From positions 1-64,000 of the forward strand of contig JASHOX010000192.1 of the NCBI GenBank assembly GCA_030038415.1: 64,000 nt of DNA, read 5' to 3'. The translations under genes and the position numbers were made by a program. Position 1 is the first letter of the stretch. Each line of letters starts with the position of its first letter. The notes under the pieces are model-generated. The model was not told the DNA's origin and did no database searches. It was given only the letters and a program-made list of their open reading frames with translations. The DNA is from Xanthobacteraceae bacterium (GTDB lineage Bacteria > Pseudomonadota > Alphaproteobacteria > Rhizobiales > Xanthobacteraceae). This document shows, one piece after another, positions 37,148 through 46,307 of this stretch.

Positions 37148-38356
37148 ATGACGTCCCCCGCAAGCCGAGACGGCCTCTCAACCGGCCGTCTGATCAAGCT
37201 CATGTCGCTGCTTTGGCTTGCCGGAGTGGCGATGCGCATGACGATTCTCGCTATGCCGCCGGTGATTCCGCTGGTGCACAGCGAACTGCACATGTCGGAG
37301 ACGCAGGTCGGGCTGTTGATTGGATTGCCGCTGGCGCTTTTTGCCGTTGCCGCCGTTCCGGGATCGCTGCTCATCGTCCGGGTCGGCGCCCGCAATGCCG
37401 CCGTACTGGGCATGATTATCGCGGCGTTCGCTGGCGCCGCGCGCAGCGCCGCAATCGACGTCTGGACGCTTTACGCCGCCGCCATCGCGACTGGCTTCGG
37501 CGTCGCGATCATGCAGCCTGGAATGCCGACGCTGGTCGGCGAATGGCTGCCGGACCGCATCGCGCACGGCACCATCGCATATACCAGCGGCATGCTGATA
37601 GGCGCACTGTTTGCGACCGGCCTGACCATTCCCTTTGTATTGCCGCTGGTCGGCGGCTCCTGGCGGCTCGATCTTCTGGTATGGGCGGTGCCTGCGCTCC
37701 TCATCGCGCCGGTGTTTTTTATCCTCAGCCCGAAAACGGATAACGTGTCCACGATCGCCAACAAGGTCGGCGCGCTGTGGTGGCCGAATTTCAAGGATCC
37801 GCTGGTCTGGCTCCTGGGCCTCACCTTCGGCAGCAACAATAGCCCGTTCTTCGGCACCAACGCATTTCTCGGCGACTACCTCGCCAGCCAGGGCAAGGCG
37901 GATCTCCTCGGCGCGGCGCTGGGATGGCTCAACGGCGCACAGATCGTCGCTCCACTCATTCTGCTCCTGCTGGCCAATCGGCTGCAGGGGCGCGCCTGGC
38001 CGTTCTCGCTGTTCGGTCCGGTTCTCTTGGCGGCTTTCCTCGGACTGATCTTCGGGCATTCCGCCGCGGTAATTCTCGTTTGCGCGGCACTGGTCGGCTT
38101 CACCACGGCAATTACGCTGACGGCAACGCTGGCTTTGCCGCCGCTTCTGAGTTCGCCCGCCGACCTGGCGCGCACCTCCGCCGGCATGTTTACCGTCAGC
38201 TACGCTACGGCGATCATCATCCCGACCATCAGCGGCGCGCTGTGGGATGCAACAGGAAGACCGTGGACGGCGTTCGTGCCGCTATGCGTTTGCGCGGTGA
38301 CGTTGACTGTGTTTGGCACGGTGGCGACCCGCTATCCACCCGCCACTGGCGGTTGA
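37148..38356 (+). CDS. MFS transporter (CynX/NimT-like)
   Basis: A 402-residue inner-membrane transporter with about 12 hydrophobic segments (for example VGLLIGLPLALFAVAAVPGS, VILVCAALVGFTTAITLTA) and the MFS loop after the second segment degenerate (IVRVGARNA). The motif GFGVAIMQPGMPTLVGEW and the overall pattern suggest the cyanate/2-nitroimidazole (CynX/NimT) branch. The start is set at MTSPASRDG because the longer frame upstream is basic, non-membrane sequence. Its substrate is unknown; a deacetylase-like hydrolase and a DMT exporter follow on the same strand. Confidence 0.88.
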   Translation: MTSPASRDGLSTGRLIKLMSLLWLAGVAMRMTILAMPPVIPLVHSELHMSETQVGLLIGLPLALFAVAAVPGSLLIVRVGARNAAVLGMIIAAFAGAARSAAIDVWTLYAAAIATGFGVAIMQPGMPTLVGEWLPDRIAHGTIAYTSGMLIGALFATGLTIPFVLPLVGGSWRLDLLVWAVPALLIAPVFFILSPKTDNVSTIANKVGALWWPNFKDPLVWLLGLTFGSNNSPFFGTNAFLGDYLASQGKADLLGAALGWLNGAQIVAPLILLLLANRLQGRAWPFSLFGPVLLAAFLGLIFGHSAAVILVCAALVGFTTAITLTATLALPPLLSSPADLARTSAGMFTVSYATAIIIPTISGALWDATGRPWTAFVPLCVCAVTLTVFGTVATRYPPATGG

Positions 38357-38411
38357 GTGGACCGCCAGTCCGTCCATGCTATCGCTGCCGCCGAAAGGCA
38401 TGATTCCGCAA

Positions 38412-39344
38412 ATGACCACACGACCGAAAAAACCTGCCCGACAAAAGACTTCCGCTAGGCGGCCGATGCTGCCGCCCGACCGCGTTCCCTATTCGGCGAT
38501 CACCGAGCGCGCGCCCCTTCGCTTGCCCAATGGCGCCCGCATGGCGGTATGGGCGGTCATCAATGTCGAGGACTGGGACCCGACGCAGCCGATGCCGCGC
38601 ACGGTGCTGACGCCGCCGGCCGGCGGCTCGCCGATGCCCGACGTGCCCAATTGGGCTTGGCATGAATACGGCAATCGCGTCGGCTTTTGGCGGTTCGTCA
38701 AAGTGTTCGACGAGTTCGCGATCCCGGCAGTAATCGCCATCAACGGCTCGGCGCTTGCCGCCTATCCGGCCATCGTCCAAGCCGCGGTCGAGCGCAAATG
38801 GGAGTTCATTGGCCACGGCTTTACGCAACGTAATCTGCAAAAAGTGGAGAACGAGCGCGCCGATATCCGCAAGGTTCGTGACGCTATCGCCAAGACCGCC
38901 GGAAAGCCACCGCGCGGCTGGCTCGGCCCCGGCCTCACCGAAACCTGGCAGACGCCGGACGTGCTCGTCGAGGAAGGCTACGACTACGTCGCCGATTGGG
39001 TGCTCGACGATCAGCCGGTGTGGCTGAAAACCCGCAGCAAGCCGATCCTCAATTTGCCCTACACGCAGGAATGCAACGACGTCGCCATGATGCTGATCCA
39101 ACATCACAAGGCTTCTGAATATTGCGACCGCGCGCTCGACCAGTTCGAGCAGATTTACGCGGATGCCGCCGATTCGGCGCGCGTCATGGCGCTCTCGGTT
39201 CACCCGTACATCATGGGCGCGCCGCATCGCGTGAAATATCTGCGCCGCGTCTTCGAGGTCATTCGCAAAAAGTCCGACGTGCTATTCTGGACCGGCGCGC
39301 AGATCGCCGACTGGTTCCTCGGCGCCGGGCCAAAAGCGCCGTGA
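38412..39344 (+). CDS. Polysaccharide deacetylase family protein (PuuE-like)
   Basis: A NodB-fold hydrolase of 310 residues. The PuuE/allantoinase-like landmarks are VINVEDWDP near the N terminus, IGHGFTQRNLQ, and SVHPYIMGAPHRV. In this branch the enzymes cut amide bonds of small molecules (for example allantoin) or deacetylate sugars; I cannot choose between these. Starts at 38400 and 38412 are both possible, and neither has good ribosome-site spacing. The neighbouring transporters suggest a small-molecule uptake and hydrolysis group. Confidence 0.85.
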   Translation: MTTRPKKPARQKTSARRPMLPPDRVPYSAITERAPLRLPNGARMAVWAVINVEDWDPTQPMPRTVLTPPAGGSPMPDVPNWAWHEYGNRVGFWRFVKVFDEFAIPAVIAINGSALAAYPAIVQAAVERKWEFIGHGFTQRNLQKVENERADIRKVRDAIAKTAGKPPRGWLGPGLTETWQTPDVLVEEGYDYVADWVLDDQPVWLKTRSKPILNLPYTQECNDVAMMLIQHHKASEYCDRALDQFEQIYADAADSARVMALSVHPYIMGAPHRVKYLRRVFEVIRKKSDVLFWTGAQIADWFLGAGPKAP

Positions 39345-39365
39345 TGACCTTGCCGTGACCCATCA

Positions 39366-40292
39366 GTGAGAAATCCCGACCTCGCACGCGATGCTTCGAG
39401 TGACGCCGACGTCGGCGCGCGGCTGATGCTCGTCATGTTATGCGTCATCTGGGGCGCGACTTGGCCGATCATGCGGATCGCGCTCTACGAAATTCCGCCG
39501 CTGAGCATGCGAACTGTCACTGCGGCGCTCGGTTCATTGACGCTGTATCTGGCGTGCCGCCTCCAAGGTCGTAGCTTGCGGGTTGCGATCACGCGGGATT
39601 GGCTGCATCTCACCATCGCGTCGTTGCTTAATATCGTCGCCTTCACCGTGTTCGGCTCCTTCGCCCAGCTTACTGCCGCAACATCGCGCGTCACCATCCT
39701 CGCCTACACGATGCCGATTTGGTCGGTGTTATTCGCCTGGCTGTTGTTGCGCGAATGGCCAAATCGCATGCAGGCGACGGCGTTGCTTCTATGTGCGGCG
39801 GGGCTCGGCATCCTGATCTATCCATTGGCCGAAACAAAGATTCCGCCAGGAATCTGGCTGGCGCTCCTGACCGGCGTGTGCTGGGCTGCCGGTACCGTTT
39901 ATCTGAAGTGGGCGCGGATCAAGGCCGATCCCATGGCCATCGCCAGCTGGCAGGTAACGATCGCCTTCGCGGTCACCACGGCCTTCATGCTGATATTCGA
40001 GGGCCACCTGCATTTCGCGCATGCCAGTCCGCTCGCATTGCTTTGTACGGCGTCGACCGGTTTCCTCGCCAACGGCGTCGCCTATGGACTGTGGTTCGCG
40101 ATCGTGCGCCGCCTGCCGGCCATGACGGCGTCGCTCGGTGTCCTTGGCAGTCCGGCGATCGGCGTCGTCGCCTCGATCCTGCTCCTCGGCGAACGGCCCA
40201 CCGCCGCCGATCTTGTCGGATTCGCCTTGATTTTCGCCGCCTCCACCTGCGTTCTGCTGGCGCGGCAGCCGACGATAAGAGCTAACGCTTGA
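39366..40292 (+). CDS. DMT-family (EamA) transporter
   Basis: A 308-residue permease with about ten membrane segments arranged as two EamA repeats (first: LVMLCVIWGATWPIMRIALYE; second beginning near ALLTGVCWAAGTVYLKWA). Such proteins export amino acids, metabolites or drugs. The GTG start gives a short soluble N terminus; an ATG at 39426 is possible. It overlaps the convergent hydrolase gene by 11 bases. The substrate is unknown. Confidence 0.9.
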   Translation: MRNPDLARDASSDADVGARLMLVMLCVIWGATWPIMRIALYEIPPLSMRTVTAALGSLTLYLACRLQGRSLRVAITRDWLHLTIASLLNIVAFTVFGSFAQLTAATSRVTILAYTMPIWSVLFAWLLLREWPNRMQATALLLCAAGLGILIYPLAETKIPPGIWLALLTGVCWAAGTVYLKWARIKADPMAIASWQVTIAFAVTTAFMLIFEGHLHFAHASPLALLCTASTGFLANGVAYGLWFAIVRRLPAMTASLGVLGSPAIGVVASILLLGERPTAADLVGFALIFAASTCVLLARQPTIRANA

Positions 40293-41130
40293 TTTGCTGT
40301 GCCAATGCGGCGACACGCGCAGTTAACGCGCTTTGCGGGTCGGCCAGCAATTCAATGACGGTGAAGTGATTGGTGCCGGCAATTTCCTCGTAGCGGGTTT
40401 TCGCACCGGCCTGCTGCCAAGTCTGCGCGATGAGCCGGCTCTGGCGCTTGAACTCGCTCGATTCGAGCCCGCCGACAACGGCATCGAAGCTTCGGCCGGA
40501 TTGAACCGGCCAGAACGCCGGCGACATATCGCGTGCTTTCGCGGCATCGAGCCGCAAATCCTGGTTGACGCTGATGCCGACAAGCGGAGCAAGATCGAAT
40601 ACGCCGGAAATCGAATAGCCGGCCGGGATGAGATCGGCCGGCGCCTTGGGATAGAGCGAAGCCCAGTCGGTGCCGACCATCGCCGCCGAGAGATGGCCGC
40701 CGGCGGAATGTCCGCAGACCAGCATGCGTCGGCCGAACCGCTGCCATAAAAACGCGCAGGCGCGCCGCATCTGCTCGATAATCTCCGCGATCGAGACGTT
40801 GGGGCAAAGGTCATAACCCACGACCGCGACGCCTACGCCCCGCGCATTCGGACCGCGCGCCACATGGCTGTAAAACGAAGGATCGAGCGACCGCCACCAG
40901 CCGCCATGGATGAAAATCGCCAGCGGCGCATCCTCGCCGGCCGCCGGCAGAAACAGGTCAAAATATTGGCGCGGCGTATCGCCATAGGACATGCCGAGCT
41001 CGGCGCGACCGCTCTTGAGTGCTTCGGCGCGAAACAGCTCGGCGTCGCGCGTCCAGCGAGCGAATATCTCCGGATGTTCCGGCACACGGGCGCGGTTGTT
41101 GTATTCGGCTTCGTAGTCGATGTCGGCCAC
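40282..41130 (-). CDS. Alpha/beta hydrolase (arylformamidase-like)
   Basis: A 282-residue alpha/beta hydrolase. The oxyanion motif IFIHGGWWRSL, the nucleophile elbow CGHSAGGHLSA, and a C-terminal GTNHFTVIELL with the catalytic His are present. The N terminus (DYEAEYNNRARVPEH) and HGGWW resemble KynB/arylformamidase-like esterases. The GTG start is chosen because a perfect AGGAGG lies five bases before it; upstream ATGs do not have one. No tryptophan-catabolism genes are nearby, so the kynurenine-pathway role is not supported by context. Confidence 0.88.
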   Translation of the reverse strand: MADIDYEAEYNNRARVPEHPEIFARWTRDAELFRAEALKSGRAELGMSYGDTPRQYFDLFLPAAGEDAPLAIFIHGGWWRSLDPSFYSHVARGPNARGVGVAVVGYDLCPNVSIAEIIEQMRRACAFLWQRFGRRMLVCGHSAGGHLSAAMVGTDWASLYPKAPADLIPAGYSISGVFDLAPLVGISVNQDLRLDAAKARDMSPAFWPVQSGRSFDAVVGGLESSEFKRQSRLIAQTWQQAGAKTRYEEIAGTNHFTVIELLADPQSALTARVAALAQQIKR

Positions 41131-41236
41131 CGGCGCCTCCTGGCAGAGGAAGCGAATTTGCTGCATGCCGCGTGGGCTGGCAAGTTGCCGCGTCATACGG
41201 CATCGACAGCGTGCCGAAATCTGCTAGTTGAGCATT

Positions 41237-42343
41237 ATGAAAGTCGACGGCAAGGCAATGCGCAGCATCTGGCTCGAGCCGGATGGCTGGTCGATCGGCG
41301 TGATCAATCAGACGGCGTTGCCGCATCGGCTCGTGACTGCCCGCCTCACCACGCTCGACGAGGCCGCGCACGCCATCCGCGCCATGCTGATCCGCGGCGC
41401 GCCGCTGATCGGCGCCACTGCGGCCTACGGGATGTGCTTGGCGTTGCGCGCCGATGCCTCCGACGAGGCGCTTGATCGCGCCTATGCGATTCTACTCGCC
41501 ACGCGCCCAACGGCAATCAATCTGCGCTGGGCGCTCGACGAGACGTTGGCGGCAGTGCGCAACCGTCCCCGCAGCGAGCGAGCGGCCGCAGCCTATCGCC
41601 GTGCCGGCGAAATCTGCGAGCAAGACGTGGCCATCAATACCGCGATTGGCCGCAATGGGTTGCCGTTGATCGAAGCCATCGCGCAGCGCAAGAAACCGGG
41701 CGAACGGGTGAACGTGCTCACCCATTGCAATGCCGGTTGGCTTGCGGCGGTGGACGTTGGTACCGCGACGGCGCCCATTTACCTGGCCCACGATAACGGC
41801 ATCGCCGTGCACGTCTTCGCCGACGAAACCCGGCCGCGCAATCAAGGCGCCTCGCTCACCGCCTGGGAGCTCGGTCAGCACGGCGTGCCGCACACGGTCA
41901 TCGCCGACAACACCGGCGGTCATCTGATGCAGCACGGGCTCGTCGATATCGTGATTGTCGGCACCGACCGCGTCGCCGCCAATGGCGACGTGTGCAACAA
42001 GATCGGAACCTATTTGAAGGCGCTTGCCGCACGGGACAACAGTATTCCATTCTATGTCGCTCTGCCCTCCCCGACCATCGATTTCACCGTCGCCAATGGC
42101 GTCGCCGATATTCCAATCGAAGAACGCGACGCCGATGAGGTTGCGACCATGACCGGCCGCGCCGTGGATGGGCGCATTGAAACCGTGCGCATCGTCCCCG
42201 AGCATTCGCCGGTGGCGAATTACGCCTTCGACGTGACGCCGGCCCGATTAGTGACGGGTTTGATCACCGAGCGCGGGATCATCGCGGCATCGCGCACCGC
42301 CTTGGCGGGGGCTTTCCCGGACCGCGCCGGCACGGCACAATGA
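41237..42343 (+). CDS. mtnA: S-methyl-5-thioribose-1-phosphate isomerase MtnA
   Basis: A methionine-salvage enzyme of 368 residues that converts methylthioribose-1-phosphate to the ribulose form. Key regions: IRGAPLIGATAAYG, the catalytic Cys in LTHCNAGWLA, and the catalytic Asp in VGTDRVAANGDVCNKIG. ATG chosen; a TTG three codons upstream is also open. No other mtn gene is in the window, so either the pathway is scattered or MtnA serves the short salvage route. Confidence 0.96.
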   Translation: MKVDGKAMRSIWLEPDGWSIGVINQTALPHRLVTARLTTLDEAAHAIRAMLIRGAPLIGATAAYGMCLALRADASDEALDRAYAILLATRPTAINLRWALDETLAAVRNRPRSERAAAAYRRAGEICEQDVAINTAIGRNGLPLIEAIAQRKKPGERVNVLTHCNAGWLAAVDVGTATAPIYLAHDNGIAVHVFADETRPRNQGASLTAWELGQHGVPHTVIADNTGGHLMQHGLVDIVIVGTDRVAANGDVCNKIGTYLKALAARDNSIPFYVALPSPTIDFTVANGVADIPIEERDADEVATMTGRAVDGRIETVRIVPEHSPVANYAFDVTPARLVTGLITERGIIAASRTALAGAFPDRAGTAQ

Positions 42344-42464
42344 CCGCCTTTGCCTCCCCTGCCGGCGGGGGAGCGAATGGCGAAGAGCCTCAGTCGGAGT
42401 GCGTGGCGTGCGTAAGCTTGCGTGCCGTCCGCTATCGAACCTGCCGCTGCCCGGGATGCTGGCC

Positions 42465-42950
42465 ATGAGTCTCGCCTCGCTTGCGTCCTCAGTACCGGTT
42501 GACGGTCGGCAGTCGCAGACCGCCCTGGCCATTGCCCGCGGCGCGACGCGCTACCTTCACGCGCTCGGCTACTGCGTCGTGTCGGAATTGCCGCTGCCGT
42601 CAGGCCGTCGCGCCGATCTGGTCGCGCTCGGCGGCGACGGCGAGATCATTATCGTCGAAATCAAATCCTCGGTGGCCGATTTCCGTGCCGATCAGAAATG
42701 GATGGAGTACCGGCTGCATTGCGACCGGCTGTTCTTCGCCACGATCACGGACGTGCCGGGCGAGATTTTTCCGCCGGATGCTGGCCTGATCGTTGCCGAT
42801 GCCTTCGGCGCGGCGATCCTGTGCGAGGCGCCCGAGCACCGACTGTCCGCAGCAACGCGCAAGGCGGTGATGCTGCGCTTTGCCCACACCGCGGCGCATC
42901 GCCTGCAGGCACTGGCCGATCCGCAGGGCCTGTTTGCCCGGGAGACGTGA
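42465..42950 (+). CDS. mmcB: MmcB-family DNA repair protein
   Basis: A 161-residue PD-(D/E)XK nuclease-like protein of the MmcB family, which in Caulobacter belongs to the DNA-damage response. The motif RRADLVALGGDGEIIIVEIKSS gives the Asp and the E-x-K of the active site, followed by DFRADQKWMEYRLHCDRLFF. Start: the second of two nearby ATGs (42456, 42465); the longer open frame upstream is Arg/Pro-rich and unlike the family. It is convergent with the lone receiver gene, 10 bases apart. Confidence 0.9.
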   Translation: MSLASLASSVPVDGRQSQTALAIARGATRYLHALGYCVVSELPLPSGRRADLVALGGDGEIIIVEIKSSVADFRADQKWMEYRLHCDRLFFATITDVPGEIFPPDAGLIVADAFGAAILCEAPEHRLSAATRKAVMLRFAHTAAHRLQALADPQGLFARET

Positions 42951-42960
42951 CTCCGACGCG

Positions 42961-43416
42961 CTAAGCAGCGAGCCGCGTGCCTCTCAGGCGCTCGAGAAAA
43001 TTACGCAGCATCGCCAAATCGACCGGCTTTGGGATGCATTCCCAGACATTCAGCTTAAGCATTCCGGCGACCCTTACGGCTTCCTTGCAGGTCGCGGCGT
43101 CACATCCGCTGACGACGATGATCGGCGCGGCGCAGCCGACATTTGACAGATGATGCAACATTTCACTGCCGGCGTGATCGCCAAGACCCAGATCCAACGT
43201 GATGCAATCAAACACGGTCTCTCGCGTCAGCCTTGTCGCTTCGTCATAGGTAGCCGCCCCGGCCGGGAGATAACCGGCTTTGGCCGCCGCGCGGCAGATG
43301 ACCATGCGATGAAGGCTGTCGTCGTCGATGACGAGAAGCCGCAGCGCGGTTTTGCCGGCATCCGCAGCGGCCGATCCTTCTCGGACCAAATCGAACGGGT
43401 TCGACTCTTCAAGCAT
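42961..43416 (-). CDS. Stand-alone response-regulator receiver protein
   Basis: A 151-residue protein with one receiver domain (about 27-145) and no output domain. The acidic pocket is LLVIDDDS, the phospho-acceptor Asp lies in ITLDLGLGDHAG, and the switch Lys is in CIPKPVD. It lies just downstream of actR-actS on the same strand, separated by 168 bases, so it could be a third member of that signalling set or a phosphate sink. The N-terminal 25 residues are acidic and disordered-looking. Confidence 0.88.
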   Translation of the reverse strand: MLEESNPFDLVREGSAAADAGKTALRLLVIDDDSLHRMVICRAAAKAGYLPAGAATYDEATRLTRETVFDCITLDLGLGDHAGSEMLHHLSNVGCAAPIIVVSGCDAATCKEAVRVAGMLKLNVWECIPKPVDLAMLRNFLERLRGTRLAA

Positions 43417-43584
43417 CCAGGTCCGCGGCGATCAGTGGTTCAGGCTGCTTCCGAGTGGTAGCTCGCCGGCGCAAAATTTAACCTAATAAATCGCGTAAAA
43501 TTGTCCGTACATCGGTTGCGACAATGCAAGCCGGGCGATGCGGTTATCCGCGCGTAAACGGAATTGAATAATCGGCGGCGTCTT

Positions 43585-44136
43585 TTACTTCGGCGCGCGT
43601 TTGGCCAGGATCCGCTGCAGAGTGCGGCGATGCATATTGAGGCGCCGCGCGGTTTCCGAGACGTTGCGACCGCACAGTTCGTAAATGCGCTGGATGTGCT
43701 CCCAGCGGACGCGATCGGCCGACATCGGGTTTTCCGGCGGATCGATTTTCTTATTGTCGAGTGCGAGCAGCGCAGCGGCGACATCATCGGCATCGACCGG
43801 CTTGGCAAGATAATCGACGGCGCCGAGTTTGACGGCGTTGACCGCGGTTGCGATGTTGCCATAGCCGGTCAGAATGATGGCGCGGGCTTCGGGCCGGCGC
43901 TTCTTCATCGCTGAAATGACATCGAGTCCGTTGCCGTCGCCGAGCCGCATATCGACGACGGCGAAGGCTGGGGCTGCTTTCTCGACCTGCAATAGACCGT
44001 CGGCGACGGATTCAGCGGTCGTTACCGCAAAGCCGCGGCCTTCCATGGCGCGGGCAAGGCGCTGCAGGAAGGACTTGTCGTCCTCGACGATCAGAAGCGT
44101 CCGCTCTGTCGGAAGGGGGACGGCGGCGTTAATCAT
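43585..44136 (-). CDS. actR: ActR/PrrA/RegA-family response regulator
   Basis: A global redox response regulator, 183 residues. Receiver domain: LLIVEDDKSF, the phosphorylated Asp in VVDMRLGDGNGL, the Thr in ILTGYGNIATAV, and the Lys in YLAKPVD. A proline-containing linker leads to a Fis-type helix-turn-helix (NVSETARRLNMHRRTLQRIL) that is nearly invariant in the family. In relatives it controls carbon and nitrogen fixation, respiration and acid tolerance. Partner kinase: ActS, encoded upstream on the same strand. Confidence 0.95.
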   Translation of the reverse strand: MINAAVPLPTERTLLIVEDDKSFLQRLARAMEGRGFAVTTAESVADGLLQVEKAAPAFAVVDMRLGDGNGLDVISAMKKRRPEARAIILTGYGNIATAVNAVKLGAVDYLAKPVDADDVAAALLALDNKKIDPPENPMSADRVRWEHIQRIYELCGRNVSETARRLNMHRRTLQRILAKRAPK

Positions 44137-44304
44137 GGCAATTTCACTCCGTCAAAGCGAATGTATAGCGCTTGATGACGATCACTCGAGCCCGCCCCTC
44201 CAGGGCACCGTTATAACCGATGACCAGCGCAATCTGGAGGGTCTGATCTCAAAAGTCACGCCGAATCAACAAGCAGCGTCAATTGGGCCGATCGTCCCAA
44301 ACAG

Positions 44305-45678
44305 CTAAGAAGCCCGGGCCGGAGCCTCAAGAGGAGGCGCCACGAGCGGGCGCTCGAAATCGGCGCGGCTCCAGGTCACCGTCACCGTGGCGCCGTGCAG
44401 CGGCGGCGCCTGGTTAATCAGGGCGAGCCTGGCGCCGGAACGCTCCAACAAGGTCTTGGCGATGAAGAAGCCCAATCCCAGGCCGAACACCGCGTCCTCG
44501 TCGCCGTCTGGGCCGCGGCCGCCGGGCCGCCGATGGGTCACATATGGCGCGCCGATGCGATCGACGACCTCAGCAGCGAAGCCGGGCCCGTCGTCGCTGA
44601 TGGAAATGCTGACTTCGTCACTGGTCCATTTTGCGAATATCTCGACCCGGCTGTGGGCGAAATCGACGGCGTTCTCGATCAGATTGCCGAGCCCGTAGCG
44701 GATCGCCGGATTGCGCGCGCCGGCCGGCTCCGTGGCGCGATTGGCGGGATAGGTGACGCCGATCGAGATGCCGAAGTTGCGGTGTGGCGCCACCGCCTCT
44801 TCGATGAGCGCGGACAGCGGCGTGCGGTCGAACGGCTCGCCGGTGGGCAGTTCGGTGATCTTCGCTAAAATCTCGCGGCAACGCTGCGCCTGCTCGCGCA
44901 ACAGCTTCACGTCGTCGGCGTAAGGAGAATTGGCTTCGAGCGCGCGCTCGATTTCGCGCACGACCACAGTGATGGTGGCGAGCGGCGTGCCAAGCTCGTG
45001 CGCCGCGGCGGCCGCCAGGCCGTCAAGCTGCGACAGATGCTGCTCGCGCGCCAGCACAAGCTCGGTGGCCGCCAGCGCGTCGGATAGCTGGCGCGCCTCT
45101 TCCGCGACCTGCCAGGTATAGACGCCGATATAGCCGATCGCGAGCAAGATCGAGAGCCACACGCCGACCATATAGATTTCCGGCAGCTCGAGCGGGTTCT
45201 CGGCATCCCACGGCAAATCGTAATGCAAAAAGACCAGCACCGTGGCACAGAACATGGCGAACGTGCCGATCAGCAAAGTCATCCGCGGCGGCAGCGCGGT
45301 GGCCGATATCAGCACCGGGCCGAGAAGCAAGAATGAAAACGGATTTTCCAGGCCGCCGGTGAGATAAAGCAATGCCGCGAGTTCGGCGATGTCAAAGGTA
45401 AGAAGCCAAGCCGCCCGGTCGGGCTCGAGCCACTGCGTCTGATGAAAGCTGACGCGCAACGCCACATTGAGCAAAGCCGCAAGCGCAATGACGGCGAGAC
45501 AGGGCCAGATCGGAACCTCGAATTCGAGGCCGAAATGCACGACCAGTACCGCGGCGAGTTGACCGAAAACCGCAAGCCACCGCAGACGGATCAGGGTGTC
45601 GAGCCGCACGTTGCGCGGACGCTCGTAAGTCCGTGGCAGACCAAACATAACGGGTAATGTAGCGGGTGGCAGAGCCAT
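44305..45678 (-). CDS. actS: ActS/PrrB/RegB-family redox sensor kinase
   Basis: A membrane histidine kinase of 457 residues with about six N-terminal membrane segments. The quinone-sensing motif GGLENPFSFLLLGP lies between segments, the H-box is AAAHELGTPLATI, and the conserved redox Cys of RegB is in QAQRCREILAKI. The HATPase part has N box GLGNLIENAVDFA, ISDDGPGF, and FGLGLGFFIAKTL. It responds to quinone and thiol redox state and phosphorylates ActR. ATGs at 45678 and 45648 are both possible starts. The 168-base gap to actR is larger than usual for the pair. Confidence 0.94.
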   Translation of the reverse strand: MALPPATLPVMFGLPRTYERPRNVRLDTLIRLRWLAVFGQLAAVLVVHFGLEFEVPIWPCLAVIALAALLNVALRVSFHQTQWLEPDRAAWLLTFDIAELAALLYLTGGLENPFSFLLLGPVLISATALPPRMTLLIGTFAMFCATVLVFLHYDLPWDAENPLELPEIYMVGVWLSILLAIGYIGVYTWQVAEEARQLSDALAATELVLAREQHLSQLDGLAAAAAHELGTPLATITVVVREIERALEANSPYADDVKLLREQAQRCREILAKITELPTGEPFDRTPLSALIEEAVAPHRNFGISIGVTYPANRATEPAGARNPAIRYGLGNLIENAVDFAHSRVEIFAKWTSDEVSISISDDGPGFAAEVVDRIGAPYVTHRRPGGRGPDGDEDAVFGLGLGFFIAKTLLERSGARLALINQAPPLHGATVTVTWSRADFERPLVAPPLEAPARAS

Positions 45679-45767
45679 ATCCAAACGCCCAGCCACGAGC
45701 CCCCTGGCGCCGGCCGCGCGGATGAGCGAAATTGTCCGAAATTGATCTAGCCATGGGAGTGAAAACA

Positions 45768-46307
45768 ATGGCGTATCAACTCGATCAGTTCATATCGGAT
45801 TGTCATTCCATCCTATCGCGCGACCCGGGACCGAAAGGCCGCGAAGACGTGCGCACGCGCCTTGAGCAGCTCCTGCAAAATCCCGCGTTCGTCCGCGAGC
45901 ATTGTGAGGAAGCGCCGCAAGGCTTGCACGTGCTTTACGAGGACCCCGAGCTTGGCTTTCAGATCCTGGCGCATATCAACGACAAGGCGCGCGTCTCGCC
46001 GCCGCACGATCACGGCGACTCCTGGGCAATCTATGGCCAAGCGACGCATTACACCGACATGACCGAATGGGAGCGTGACGACGATGGCGCTGATCCGGAG
46101 CACGCCAAGCTCAAACCAACGAAGAAATACCGACTGACCCCGGGGCAGGCCGGCATCTATCAAGACGGCAAGATCCATTCGATCGATTATCCGGACAATT
46201 CCCGCTTTGTCCGCGTTACCGGAACCAATCTCGATCAGATCCATCGCGTCCGCTTCGACTTGAAAACCGGCGAAGTTAAACGCATGACGCCGCAGCAGGC
46301 GACGTGA
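45768..46307 (+). CDS. Cysteine-dioxygenase-like cupin enzyme
   Basis: A 179-residue cupin of the cysteine/3-mercaptopropionate dioxygenase fold. A three-His iron site is suggested by His80 and His82 (SPPHDHGDSWAIYG) and His137 (DGKIHSIDY). The ATG has GGGAG upstream. Its stop overlaps the rhodanese start (GTGA), and this coupling suggests that the pair oxidises a thiol and then handles the sulfur. The substrate could be cysteine, a mercapto-acid or another thiol; I do not see enough to decide. Confidence 0.83.
   Translation: MAYQLDQFISDCHSILSRDPGPKGREDVRTRLEQLLQNPAFVREHCEEAPQGLHVLYEDPELGFQILAHINDKARVSPPHDHGDSWAIYGQATHYTDMTEWERDDDGADPEHAKLKPTKKYRLTPGQAGIYQDGKIHSIDYPDNSRFVRVTGTNLDQIHRVRFDLKTGEVKRMTPQQAT

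Noticed and set aside
41237-42343. Eukaryotic-type eIF2B-alpha relative instead of MtnA
   Set aside because: The catalytic Cys and Asp of the isomerase are both in place (THCNAG, VGTDRVAANGD), so MtnA is the better call.
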